64,000 nucleotides of DNA, taken from NCBI RefSeq assembly GCF_000226295.1, contig NC_016024.1, forward strand, positions 1,161,501-1,225,500, given 5' to 3'. This document shows, in pieces, positions 43,940-51,045 of this stretch (position 1 is its first letter; the number at the start of each line of letters is the position of its first letter). The notes beneath the pieces were generated by a model, which was given only the letters and a program-made list of their open reading frames with translations, was not told the origin of the DNA and searched no databases. The position numbers were made by a program, and so were the translations under genes. This stretch comes from Chloracidobacterium thermophilum B (GTDB lineage: Bacteria > Acidobacteriota > Blastocatellia > Chloracidobacteriales > Chloracidobacteriaceae).

Positions 43940-44902
43940 CTAACTGTGGCGCGCCAGGACGTAATCACAAACCTCGTCCAGTCGGGAAAAACTATGTGGA
44001 ATCGAAAGGCGGCTGACGCGAACCGCCGTGACCAGTTGGGTCAGGGTATCCAGAATGGCAACCCGCGCTTCCGGCAGGGGAAGCCAGTCGGGATAGATGT
44101 TGGGCAGGAGCTGCATTACAGCCTGCATCGGAGGGAGTTGCGTACTGCTGACCGGAGCCTCCGCCGGAACGACCTCCAGAAGGTACACGTCCGTAAGCTG
44201 TGCCGGCCGGTGTTGTTCATGGGTATCGAGAGGCAGGTAGCGTTTTTCCCAGTGTTTGGAAATACAGGGAAGGGCGTCAGGGCGGCCGTAAAGGGCCGTG
44301 ACAGAAGGGTCCCACAAGCGGATGGCGCGCGGCCCCAGATGGACCACAAAGCCATCCGTCTGCTGTTCAACAGCAGCGACATCCTCGGCGATAATCTCCG
44401 CGCCGCGCCGGAGCAGCGCCGCCGCAAGGGTGGATTTGCCGGTCCCGTTCGGTCCCACAAAGGCCACGGCTGAGGCACCTATGGCTACTGTGCTGGCGTG
44501 CAGACACACCCGCTGCTGAATCTGGAGAACAAAACCAAGGATGGGGCCGGTCAGGTAGGTACAGGTATCCTCAAACGTCTGCGGCGGTGACCAGAGCGCC
44601 GTGATACGGCGTTGAGGGTGGTCGTAGGTGAAAGCCGTGCCGACGTTATAGCAAAAGTGAAACAGACCGGTTTCCGGCTCGTGGTAGGCAACGAGTTCGG
44701 GGCCTTGCCTGGCGTCCACAATTTGCCCCTGATACCACGGTGCACACGCCGGGGGGCGTGGTGGCGTGGGATTTTCCTCAAAGGCGAGAAAGCCATCGGC
44801 GGTGTCTTCACCAAGGTGCACCGGCTGGAGAAAAGGAACCGGGCGGGTTGTCGTCAGTCGCCGTCCATAAACCACCTGCGCCAGTGCCATCCGGGGAGAC
44901 AC
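43940..44902 (-). CDS. HPr-kinase-like protein, probable lasso peptide tailoring kinase
   Basis: 320 aa. Walker A is GPNGTGKST at residues 150-158, preceded by RVCLHASTVAIG, the strand typical of HPr kinase/phosphorylase homologues; IIAEDVAAVE follows with the acidic catalytic region. Its GTG start lies directly after the stop of the precursor gene at 44903, implying translational coupling and membership in the lasso operon. HprK-like kinases of other lasso clusters (paeninodin type) phosphorylate a Ser near the C-terminus of the precursor. Here both precursors end in ...Ser-Arg. An ATG at 44890 is an alternative start. Confidence 0.75.
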   Translation of the reverse strand: MSPRMALAQVVYGRRLTTTRPVPFLQPVHLGEDTADGFLAFEENPTPPRPPACAPWYQGQIVDARQGPELVAYHEPETGLFHFCYNVGTAFTYDHPQRRITALWSPPQTFEDTCTYLTGPILGFVLQIQQRVCLHASTVAIGASAVAFVGPNGTGKSTLAAALLRRGAEIIAEDVAAVEQQTDGFVVHLGPRAIRLWDPSVTALYGRPDALPCISKHWEKRYLPLDTHEQHRPAQLTDVYLLEVVPAEAPVSSTQLPPMQAVMQLLPNIYPDWLPLPEARVAILDTLTQLVTAVRVSRLSIPHSFSRLDEVCDYVLARHS

Positions 44903-45088
44903 TCACCGTGAGAAACGGTTTGGGCGGGGGCCAATCCGGTCAGCCCGGGTTGAGCCAAAAGCGGCCCAAGTACATTCAACAAGTGACCCGCAATCGGCGA
45001 GCATCGGCGACTGGTATGCCTTTTTGGCAGACCGCCCGGCTTGTGAGGAGGTTGCCGGTTGTTTGTATGGCAATGATGGTCTTTTCAT
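44903..45088 (-). CDS. Lasso peptide precursor 1
   Basis: 61 aa, preceded by GGAAA eight bases before the ATG. The leader contains Y-Q-S-P-M-L-x3-G-S-L-x3-T, the recognition signature bound by B1/RRE proteins of lasso clusters, with Thr two residues before the cut. The predicted core is AAFGSTRADRIGPRPNRFSR. Ala1 and Asp9 could form the nine-residue macrolactam, leaving an 11-residue tail rich in Arg and Pro. The penultimate Ser is a candidate for phosphorylation by the adjacent kinase. The exact cut site is inferred from the Thr(-2) rule. Confidence 0.85.
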   Translation of the reverse strand: MKRPSLPYKQPATSSQAGRSAKKAYQSPMLADCGSLVECTWAAFGSTRADRIGPRPNRFSR

Positions 45089-45124
45089 AAATCAGTTTCC
45101 AGAAAGCGAAAAACTGTAACGGGA

Positions 45125-45315
45125 GTAAAGCTGCAAGTCTTTGAACCGCTGTTATCTATGTCAAACTTGTACAGGCCTGGCAGGCCAGGAATCAACAAAA
45201 TCACTTTCCTGCCGCACACTTCACACGAGGGCACGCGTCAGGGCTTCGACATGTGTGAAACAGGCAGCGTGATGGTCTGTTTTCAGCAGGGAGTCAGTCC
45301 TAGAGGACCTAATCA
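45125..45315 (-). pseudogene. Decayed 3' fragment of a second lasso cyclase gene
   Basis: On the minus strand the frame reads LLKTDHHAACFTHVEALTRALV, stop, SVRQESDFVD..., which aligns with the C-terminus of the intact cyclase next door (LPSEARHYLSCFVNVEALPTPLVWDARHEAKSFVD): shared Cys-Phe, Val-Glu-Ala-Leu, Leu-Val, Phe-Val-Asp in order. The Trp codon after Leu-Val has become TGA and further stops follow. It lies about 40 bases upstream of precursor 1, the same spacing as between the intact cyclase and precursor 2. It is therefore a relic of a duplicated cyclase-precursor unit. The left boundary is approximate. Confidence 0.8.
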
Positions 45316-45572
45316 CTACCCATCAGCCCCAAATGAAAAGCAACCTTGCACCCAGTAGCACCGACCCGAGTCCCTTGCTTGGCTTTCTGTGGGTTGATCG
45401 AAGGTCAAAACGCCTGCTGATTGGAGGTGAAGCAGACTGGTCAGGAATTTTCTTGGGGGGCCTGAAAAGCTCTTGCCCGCGTTTTCCCTAACTGCTGCCT
45501 GCCAAAAGGTGGCATTGTCAAAGGTGCCAGCCTTGTTCGTACGCCCTGCACAAAGGCCATCCGTGAGTTTTT
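45316..45572 (-). other. Low-information segment between precursor 2 and the cyclase relic
   Basis: An 86-codon frame starting at a GTG at 45576, overlapping the precursor 2 stop, spans this stretch, but its product shows no lasso leader signature or recognisable fold. It may be a further eroded part of the duplicated cyclase. I see no other element here. Confidence 0.4.
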
Positions 45573-45752
45573 TCACCTTGAGGCATTACGCATTAAGATG
45601 CTGTCAGGAGTCCCACCGTTGCCTGAAGCTCGGGTAAAGTCAGTGAGTGAGCCGTAACCTGTAAAGGTTGGCGAGTGGTACGTCTTTTTGCCGGGCTGCT
45701 TGACTTGCGATAAAGAAGCTTGTTGTTCAATTGAGGGTAATGGCTGTTTCAT
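45573..45752 (-). CDS. Lasso peptide precursor 2 (short, easily missed)
   Basis: 59 aa, ATG at 45752 with GGAG about eight bases upstream, 45 bases after the cyclase stop. The leader ends with K-K-T-Y-H-S-P-T-F-x3-G-S-L-x3-T-R, the lasso RRE-binding signature with Thr at -2. The predicted core is ASGNGGTPDSILMRNASR: Ala1 and Asp9 give a nine-residue ring ending Thr-Pro-Asp, as in paeninodin, and the tail ends Ala-Ser-Arg, again with a penultimate Ser. The upstream sequence of this gene and of precursor 1 are clearly alike, supporting duplication. Confidence 0.88.
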   Translation of the reverse strand: MKQPLPSIEQQASLSQVKQPGKKTYHSPTFTGYGSLTDFTRASGNGGTPDSILMRNASR

Positions 45753-45797
45753 AGGTCGGTCTCCAAAAAAATGAAAAACACAATGGGTTTGGAAAGT

Positions 45798-47627
45798 TTA
45801 CACAATCTTGGATTGCAGCCATTTATACAGACTCAACGGGCTGAGGTCAACAAAAGATTTGGCTTCGTGCCGTGCATCCCACACAAGAGGAGTTGGCAAG
45901 GCTTCGACGTTCACAAAACAAGACAGGTAGTGGCGAGCTTCCGATGGAAGTTGCGCCCAACTTGTGCCGTGCCGCCTGATGTAGCCGGTGACGGGAAACT
46001 GAGGAAGGGGAGCCTTGGCACGCCGGACAACAGCGCGTGGAAGCCGGTTTTTGAGCAGTTCCCGGAAAAGCCACTTGTCGAGGCAAAGGGGCACAGTCGG
46101 CGCTGCCAGGAAAAACTCGAGGATGCGCTGGTCAAGCAACGGGGAGCGGATTTCCACCAAAGTGCCGGTGAAAGCCATATCGCTGTATTCATGGTCATTA
46201 GCCAGGTGAACCCGATTTAGCACCCGTAGCATATGCCGCCGGTAGGGGTGCGGTGGTGGACTGGGTTGCATGCGCTCGAAATAGCCAGCCCGACGCAGGC
46301 GCGTCACAAAGTCTGTTGCCAGCCAGCGGGGGATTTCTGACCGGGTTGGGTGTTTTCGTCCAAGTATCCGCCCAAACTGACGCCGAAGTGAAAAGAAGCC
46401 ATTGCGGACGTCAGCTACAAAGTACGCCACAAGAGCCTCGCCCAAGCGGAGTAACTGCCGCCGGGCAACGAGATCGCGCAGGTAGGGTGCTGTTTCCTGA
46501 AGCATGACTTCATCGCCCCACTGCCCGGTCAGGACAATGCGGGCGTGGCTGCCCACCTGGCGGTAACTTTCCATGATGCCATTCCAGAAGGGTTCGTGAA
46601 CCGGCTCAGGTGGTGGGGGAACGCCGGCCGGGGGGGGCGCATACGGCTGCCAGTTGTCCTGCTCAACGAAGGTGATGGGAATACCGTGACCTTGGGCGGC
46701 CAGCCCGGCGAAATGCCGTTCGCGGTCGGGAATGAGTGTGTTGAAAACACAGGTAAAAGCGCGGAGGTCAGTCGTTAGGCAGGCGCGTCGCGCGGCGGCC
46801 GTCACCACGTTGGAATCCAGCCCGCCGCTGAGAAGAACAGATGCACGTGGTGCGCGCAGCCGGTCAGCTACAGCCTGTTCCAGAAGTGCCTGAAAATGCT
46901 CGACGTAATCCCTTGTGCGGGCATAGCGGAGACACCCATCGGTTGGCCAATCCCAGTAACGCCACTGCCGCCGTGCACCCCCTTCAAGGCACAGCGCCGT
47001 AGCCCGTGGCAGGCGGCGGATGGCGCGGTAAAACGTGCCGTCTTCGTCCAGCTTCATCCCTTCGATGAGAAAATCGGCAACGGCAAAGTCGTCCAAATCG
47101 GTTGGGATGGAGGTGGGAATCTGCGGGTGGGCGCAGATGGTCGCAAGGTCGCTGGAGGCAACAAACAGCCCCGGCTGATAGCTGTAATAGAGCGGCTTGA
47201 CGGCGAACGGGTCGCGCGCGCAGAACAGCCGTCGGCGACGGGCATCCCACAGGGCAAAGGCAAAGTCGCCCTGAAGGTAGTGCAGGCAATCCAACTCCCA
47301 CAGGTGGTACGCCTGCCAGAGCAGTCTGGCATCCGGCATATCTTGGTCGGCCTCCCCGCCAGCCGTCTGGATGGCACGGCAGAGTCCTTCGCGCGCATCC
47401 AGCCGGATGTCGGCGGCCAGCCACACCTGCCCATCAAAGGTCAGTGGCGGTGGGGTGCGCGTCAGGTCATCCACGTGGAGATGGGCATAGCCCAGCGCCA
47501 CGTGTGCCTCGTACCAGTGGGATTGACCGTCAGGCCCACGCCAGGCCAACCGCTGGAGCAAACGCGCGACCATCGGTGGCGCAACTGGCCGCCCGTCAGG
47601 GTGGAAGATGACAAAAAAGCTGCTCAC
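45798..47627 (-). CDS. Lasso cyclase (asparagine synthetase-like, protein C)
   Basis: 609 aa asparagine synthetase B homologue. It is expected to adenylate the core Asp9 side chain and close the ring onto Ala1 using ATP. The C-terminal synthetase half has the PP-loop SGGLDS at residues 267-272. The N-terminal glutaminase-like half begins MSSFFVIFHPDGR and lacks the nucleophilic Cys2 found in true glutamine-dependent enzymes, as in known lasso cyclases. It overlaps the B2 gene by four bases (ATGA), so B1-B2-C form a tightly coupled operon. Confidence 0.9.
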   Translation of the reverse strand: MSSFFVIFHPDGRPVAPPMVARLLQRLAWRGPDGQSHWYEAHVALGYAHLHVDDLTRTPPPLTFDGQVWLAADIRLDAREGLCRAIQTAGGEADQDMPDARLLWQAYHLWELDCLHYLQGDFAFALWDARRRRLFCARDPFAVKPLYYSYQPGLFVASSDLATICAHPQIPTSIPTDLDDFAVADFLIEGMKLDEDGTFYRAIRRLPRATALCLEGGARRQWRYWDWPTDGCLRYARTRDYVEHFQALLEQAVADRLRAPRASVLLSGGLDSNVVTAAARRACLTTDLRAFTCVFNTLIPDRERHFAGLAAQGHGIPITFVEQDNWQPYAPPPAGVPPPPEPVHEPFWNGIMESYRQVGSHARIVLTGQWGDEVMLQETAPYLRDLVARRQLLRLGEALVAYFVADVRNGFFSLRRQFGRILGRKHPTRSEIPRWLATDFVTRLRRAGYFERMQPSPPPHPYRRHMLRVLNRVHLANDHEYSDMAFTGTLVEIRSPLLDQRILEFFLAAPTVPLCLDKWLFRELLKNRLPRAVVRRAKAPLPQFPVTGYIRRHGTSWAQLPSEARHYLSCFVNVEALPTPLVWDARHEAKSFVDLSPLSLYKWLQSKIV

Positions 47628-48085
47628 AAGACGTTGAGAGGCGTATCAAAGACGGCGTAGCGCTGCCGTACGTCGGGAGATTCCATCACCGGCTGGCCGC
47701 ACCATTCCACCCAAGCGTGGGCCTCAAACGTCCGGGCGTCTTTTTCAACGCCCAGCCGGAGGTCACAGACGATGCCGCGTCGCGCCAGCAGGAACCACAG
47801 CACAAGCGCACGAATAAGGCAGGTTGGCGACCGGGGACAATACCGGGCCGCCCAAGCGACAAGAACACCTTGGTGATCCACCCAATCCGCCGGGCAGGTT
47901 GCGGATGACACCGGTGGCGGCTGACGGCCAACCATCCACCGCATCCACCGCAGGCAGGCGCGTACACCGACGAGGCGGCACAGTCCGGGCAAACCCAGCA
48001 ACAAAAGCCAGGCCGTTACCAGGTTCGCCCGGTCTTCCGATGGAAGGTGGCAGAAGAGGTACAGTCGGTACAGCCAACGTTTCAT
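47624..48085 (-). CDS. Lasso leader peptidase (B2, transglutaminase-like)
   Basis: 153 aa of the lasso peptide B2 / McjB C-terminal family. The cysteine protease core is visible: C89 in PTCLIRALVLWFLLARRG and H123 in FEAHAWVEWCGQPV, with an acidic residue expected shortly after. It should cut the precursor between the leader and Ala1. The four-base overlaps with both neighbours mark it as one operon. It has no RRE of its own; that function is in the separate B1 gene upstream. Confidence 0.88.
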   Translation of the reverse strand: MKRWLYRLYLFCHLPSEDRANLVTAWLLLLGLPGLCRLVGVRACLRWMRWMVGRQPPPVSSATCPADWVDHQGVLVAWAARYCPRSPTCLIRALVLWFLLARRGIVCDLRLGVEKDARTFEAHAWVEWCGQPVMESPDVRQRYAVFDTPLNVL

Positions 48086-48408
48086 GAGATTGGAGCTGCC
48101 GCTGGCGGCGAATCTGAAGAAACCGGGTCAGGCGGAACAATCTCGATGAGATTGGCTTGCTGAAGCTGCTCCAGCAGGGCATTGAAATCCTGCTGGAGCC
48201 GTTCCGGTTCGACTTCATATTCGTCCAGCAGAGCCGCCAAAGCGTCCTGCAACGTCGGGCAGCTCGTGGCCTGCCGCAGCATGCTGTAGGCCACACTGTC
48301 CAGACCGTAGTAATGCTCCGTGGTCAGATTGAGCAGGATGGCTTCATCCGCAACAGAGCGCACAATGACATGCTTGGGAATCAGGGCTCGGTTCATAAGA
48401 GAAAGCAT
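48082..48408 (-). CDS. PqqD-like RiPP recognition element (lasso B1)
   Basis: 108 aa. ILLNLTTEHYYGLDSVAYSMLRQATSCPTLQDALAALLDEYEVEPERLQQDFNALLEQLQQANLI, in order, has the PqqD-fold pattern (beta strands, a 'D..a..i...l' helix, then a three-helix bundle). Standalone proteins of this kind in lasso clusters bind the Y-x-x-P-x-L leader motif and hand the precursor to the B2 protease. It is the first gene of the operon. The last ~15 residues (VSSDSPPAAAPIS) are a flexible tail. Confidence 0.85.
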   Translation of the reverse strand: MLSLMNRALIPKHVIVRSVADEAILLNLTTEHYYGLDSVAYSMLRQATSCPTLQDALAALLDEYEVEPERLQQDFNALLEQLQQANLIEIVPPDPVSSDSPPAAAPIS

Positions 48409-48451
48409 CGTTGCGTCAGGCAGGTGCGGGATTGGGAATGGTTGATAGGCA

Positions 48452-48533
48452 CTTGTTCATCAGGAACAAGCGCTATCACGGGTTAAATGCGCAAGCCAAT
48501 ATACTTGTTCGCTGCTTAGAGCGCACGTACTAT
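48452..48533. promoter_or_regulatory. Divergent regulatory region of the lasso operon and methyltransferase
   Basis: A perfect inverted repeat CTTGTTC-ATCAG-GAACAAG lies at 48452-48470, with a third CTTGTTC copy at 48504-48510. On the plus strand TTGTTC (48505-48510) and TACTAT (48528-48533) are 17 bases apart, a fair sigma-70 promoter for the methyltransferase. The repeated half-site lies between divergent genes and is a candidate operator controlling both. Confidence 0.45.
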
Positions 48534-48570
48534 CGGGTAACATTTTCACTCCGGGTTGAAACAACAACCA

Positions 48571-49731
48571 ATGTACTCTGATTATGCAGCCCTAACCTAT
48601 CACGCTTCACTGATTGCCGATGAGCGTCGGGTGCAACCCTTTCAGTCTGCCATCGAGTCTGTCGTACGCCCCGGCGATGTCGTTGCCGACGTTGGCTGCG
48701 GAACAGGGATTCTGACGCTTCTGGCATGCCGGGCCGGCGCCCGGCACACCTATGCCATTGATGAAGGCCCCATCATTGAACTTGCCAGGCTGATTATTGA
48801 GAAGAACGGTTACGCCGACCGCGTGACATTCATTGGTTGCCTGTCCACACGCGCCCGGCTGCCAGAGCCGGTGGATGTCATCGTCTCTGAGACGATAGGC
48901 AACTATGGCGCAGAGGAGCTTATTCTCCCGACGCTCCGGGATGCCTGTCGCCGCTGGCTGAAGCCAGGCGGAAAGCTCATTCCGCAGGCACTCGAACTGT
49001 ACTGCGCACCGATCACCTGGCCGGAAGCCAAGCCAGATTTGTCCGTCTGGCGCGAGCCGGTGTGTGGTTTTGATTTTTCGTCTGCGTTGTCCTTTGCCGT
49101 CAACCAGCAGTATACACGCCGGTTGAGTCCGCAGCACGTGCTGGCCGAAGGGCGCTGCTACTGCCGGGTTGACCTGACCCCCGCCGCGCTGGATGGTGAT
49201 GCCCTGCCCAAGGTAGCCGGGACGGCATCCTTTCGGGTGGCGCAGCCAGGGGTGATGCATGGCATCGGCGGGTGGTTCAAGGCGTGGCTTACGGAAGACA
49301 TCACGCTGACGAACAGCCCCCTTCTTGAGTCTCCAACCAGTTGGGGACACGTGTGTTTACCGATTGCCGAGCCGCTGCCGGTGGCCGTTGGGGATGAAGT
49401 CGAAGTGACGCTCCGGGCGGTTGGCGGCGGCGGTGTGTTGTGCTGGGACGTGACCTGGCGCAGTGTTGGGGGGGAATCCAAAACGTTCCGCCATTCGGAC
49501 TTCGAGGGCTGGCTGGCAACACCGGAACGCCTGCGTCCGCTGTCGCCCACGGCGGCGCCGGGGCTGGGAGTGGAAGGCAAAATGCAGCTTTTTCTGCTGA
49601 CAAAGCTCGACGCCGGCTGGACAGTTGAGCAGGTCGCCCGTGGGCTACGCGAAAGCTTTTCTTCCGAGTTTCCTACGGATGAGGATGCTCTGGTCTATGT
49701 GAAAAGGCAGGCGCTGAAGTTCGCTCGTTGA
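48571..49731 (+). CDS. PRMT-type SAM-dependent methyltransferase with PqqD-like C-terminal domain
   Basis: 386 aa from the ATG at 48571. SAM motif I is VADVGCGTG at residues 38-46 and the 'double-E' region of protein arginine methyltransferases is readable as SETIGNYGAEE at 106-116. The last ~47 residues (LLTKLDAGWTVEQVARGL then FPTDEDALVYVKRQ) resemble a PqqD fold. It is transcribed divergently from the lasso operon. The predicted cores hold five and two Arg. Modification of the peptides is an attractive but unproven role. A TTG at 48556 would add five residues. Confidence 0.7.
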   Translation: MYSDYAALTYHASLIADERRVQPFQSAIESVVRPGDVVADVGCGTGILTLLACRAGARHTYAIDEGPIIELARLIIEKNGYADRVTFIGCLSTRARLPEPVDVIVSETIGNYGAEELILPTLRDACRRWLKPGGKLIPQALELYCAPITWPEAKPDLSVWREPVCGFDFSSALSFAVNQQYTRRLSPQHVLAEGRCYCRVDLTPAALDGDALPKVAGTASFRVAQPGVMHGIGGWFKAWLTEDITLTNSPLLESPTSWGHVCLPIAEPLPVAVGDEVEVTLRAVGGGGVLCWDVTWRSVGGESKTFRHSDFEGWLATPERLRPLSPTAAPGLGVEGKMQLFLLTKLDAGWTVEQVARGLRESFSSEFPTDEDALVYVKRQALKFAR

Positions 49732-50914
49732 GGCGTAGGGAGCCGGAAGTACGTCCAGGCTCTTCATTATCCAGTTCGATTGGCTGGCCCTCTCCGTAGC
49801 GGTCGCTGAGAACAACGCGAAAGCCAAGCGTCGTCAGCAGTTCTTCACGGTGCAGCCCTTCCCGGATTGAACAGCGGCAGCCATCGGGCAGCGACGCCCA
49901 CGAGCCACCCCGGATGGTGCGGTGTTGCGCCCATTCTTCCTGGTGGATGTTGCGCACCGGCGCGCCCTGCGCCTGAATTCCCGTCAGGCGGGAAGTATAG
50001 GTGTCCAGACACCACTCCCGTACGTTGCCGTGCATATCGGCCAGTCCGAAGGGATTGACCCCCAGCGATCCGGCCGGCGTTGGCTTCTTGCGTGGCGGGG
50101 CGGCTGGCTCGTCCCGGTAGGGCAGCGACCCGTCGTAGTTTTCAAGCGTCGGCAGCAGAACCGCGCCGTAGGCAAACAGCCCGGTGGCGCCAGCCCGGCA
50201 GGCGTATTCCCATTCGGCTTCGGTTGGCAGCCGGTAGGGGCGGCCGGTTCTTTTGGTCAGCCGCCGGCAGAACTCGACGGCTTCATCCCAGGTGATGCTG
50301 TCCACGGGGAGGTCGTCGCCGGTGTACTTCGATGGGGAAGGCGGCAGGTCACGTTCGACTTTGGGCCAGGACGCGACTTCCCGCCATTGCGCCTGGGTGA
50401 CTTCGGTCCGCCCCATATAGAACCCGAAGACCCGCGCGCGCATCAGCGGACGCTCGTTGTCATAGCTTTCGGTTTCATCGGAGACCGTGTTGCCCATGGT
50501 AAAACAGCCGCCCGGTACGGCGACCAATTCCAGCGTCACCTGGTTGCCCAGGTTTTCGACAAACCGTTGCGTTTCGCCTTTGACGGTCTCGACGGTGTTG
50601 CCTTTGTCGTCCAGTCTGGGAGATTCAAAGGTGACGGTGGAAAGCTGTTCGGCTGGAAGGGCCACGGTTGGCGCCAGCGGCCCGGACGGGCAGGGAACTG
50701 CCGGTGGACGTGCCCCCTTGCTGCTGCTGCGTCCACGCCCGCTGCCAGGTGAGGATGTCGTTTCACCGCCACCGGCTTTTCCCCCGCCCACACTCGTGCT
50801 GCGTTCCTGGGCAGCAACCTGGGTCACAGGCAGGTTTGGCATGGTCATCGCCCAAAGAAATCCCAGCGCCAGACCAGCCGGCCAGATATGCCAACCTGTT
50901 TTCCGTTGCGCCAT
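49673..50914 (-). CDS. Secreted SUMF1/formylglycine-generating-enzyme-like protein
   Basis: 413 aa with a signal peptide (WPAGLALGFLWAMTMPNLPVTQVAAQ) and a Gly/Ser/Pro-rich linker. The SUMF1 fold is clear: GGCFTMGNTVSDETESYDNERP, RTEVTQAQWREVA, RLPTEAEWEYACRAG, NPFGLADMHGNVREWCLDTY and RGGSWASLPDGCRCSIREGL. The C-terminal catalytic Cys pair of true formylglycine enzymes is not in its proper place, so the protein is probably not a sulfatase activator. Its 3' end overlaps that of the convergent methyltransferase by about 60 bases. Confidence 0.82.
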   Translation of the reverse strand: MAQRKTGWHIWPAGLALGFLWAMTMPNLPVTQVAAQERSTSVGGGKAGGGETTSSPGSGRGRSSSKGARPPAVPCPSGPLAPTVALPAEQLSTVTFESPRLDDKGNTVETVKGETQRFVENLGNQVTLELVAVPGGCFTMGNTVSDETESYDNERPLMRARVFGFYMGRTEVTQAQWREVASWPKVERDLPPSPSKYTGDDLPVDSITWDEAVEFCRRLTKRTGRPYRLPTEAEWEYACRAGATGLFAYGAVLLPTLENYDGSLPYRDEPAAPPRKKPTPAGSLGVNPFGLADMHGNVREWCLDTYTSRLTGIQAQGAPVRNIHQEEWAQHRTIRGGSWASLPDGCRCSIREGLHREELLTTLGFRVVLSDRYGEGQPIELDNEEPGRTSGSLRLNERTSAPAFSHRPEHPHP

Positions 50915-51045
50915 GCTTTGTCCCTCGGAGCCGCGTTGTCTCGGCCGTCAACGTGCAGTGTAGCAGCTTTGGCATTGCCTGAAGAATGCCCCTGTTGGCT
51001 GAACAGACATTTTCATTGGCATTGTGGATGCCGTGTGAAACGGAC

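Noticed and set aside
43073-44473. A 466-codon plus-strand frame opposite hisIE and the kinase
   Set aside because: It spans two well-supported genes on the other strand and shows no domain.
45316-45576. An 86-codon minus-strand frame starting at a GTG over the precursor 2 stop
   Set aside because: It has no leader signature, signal peptide or recognisable domain, and it lies in a stretch likely produced by decay of the duplicated cyclase.
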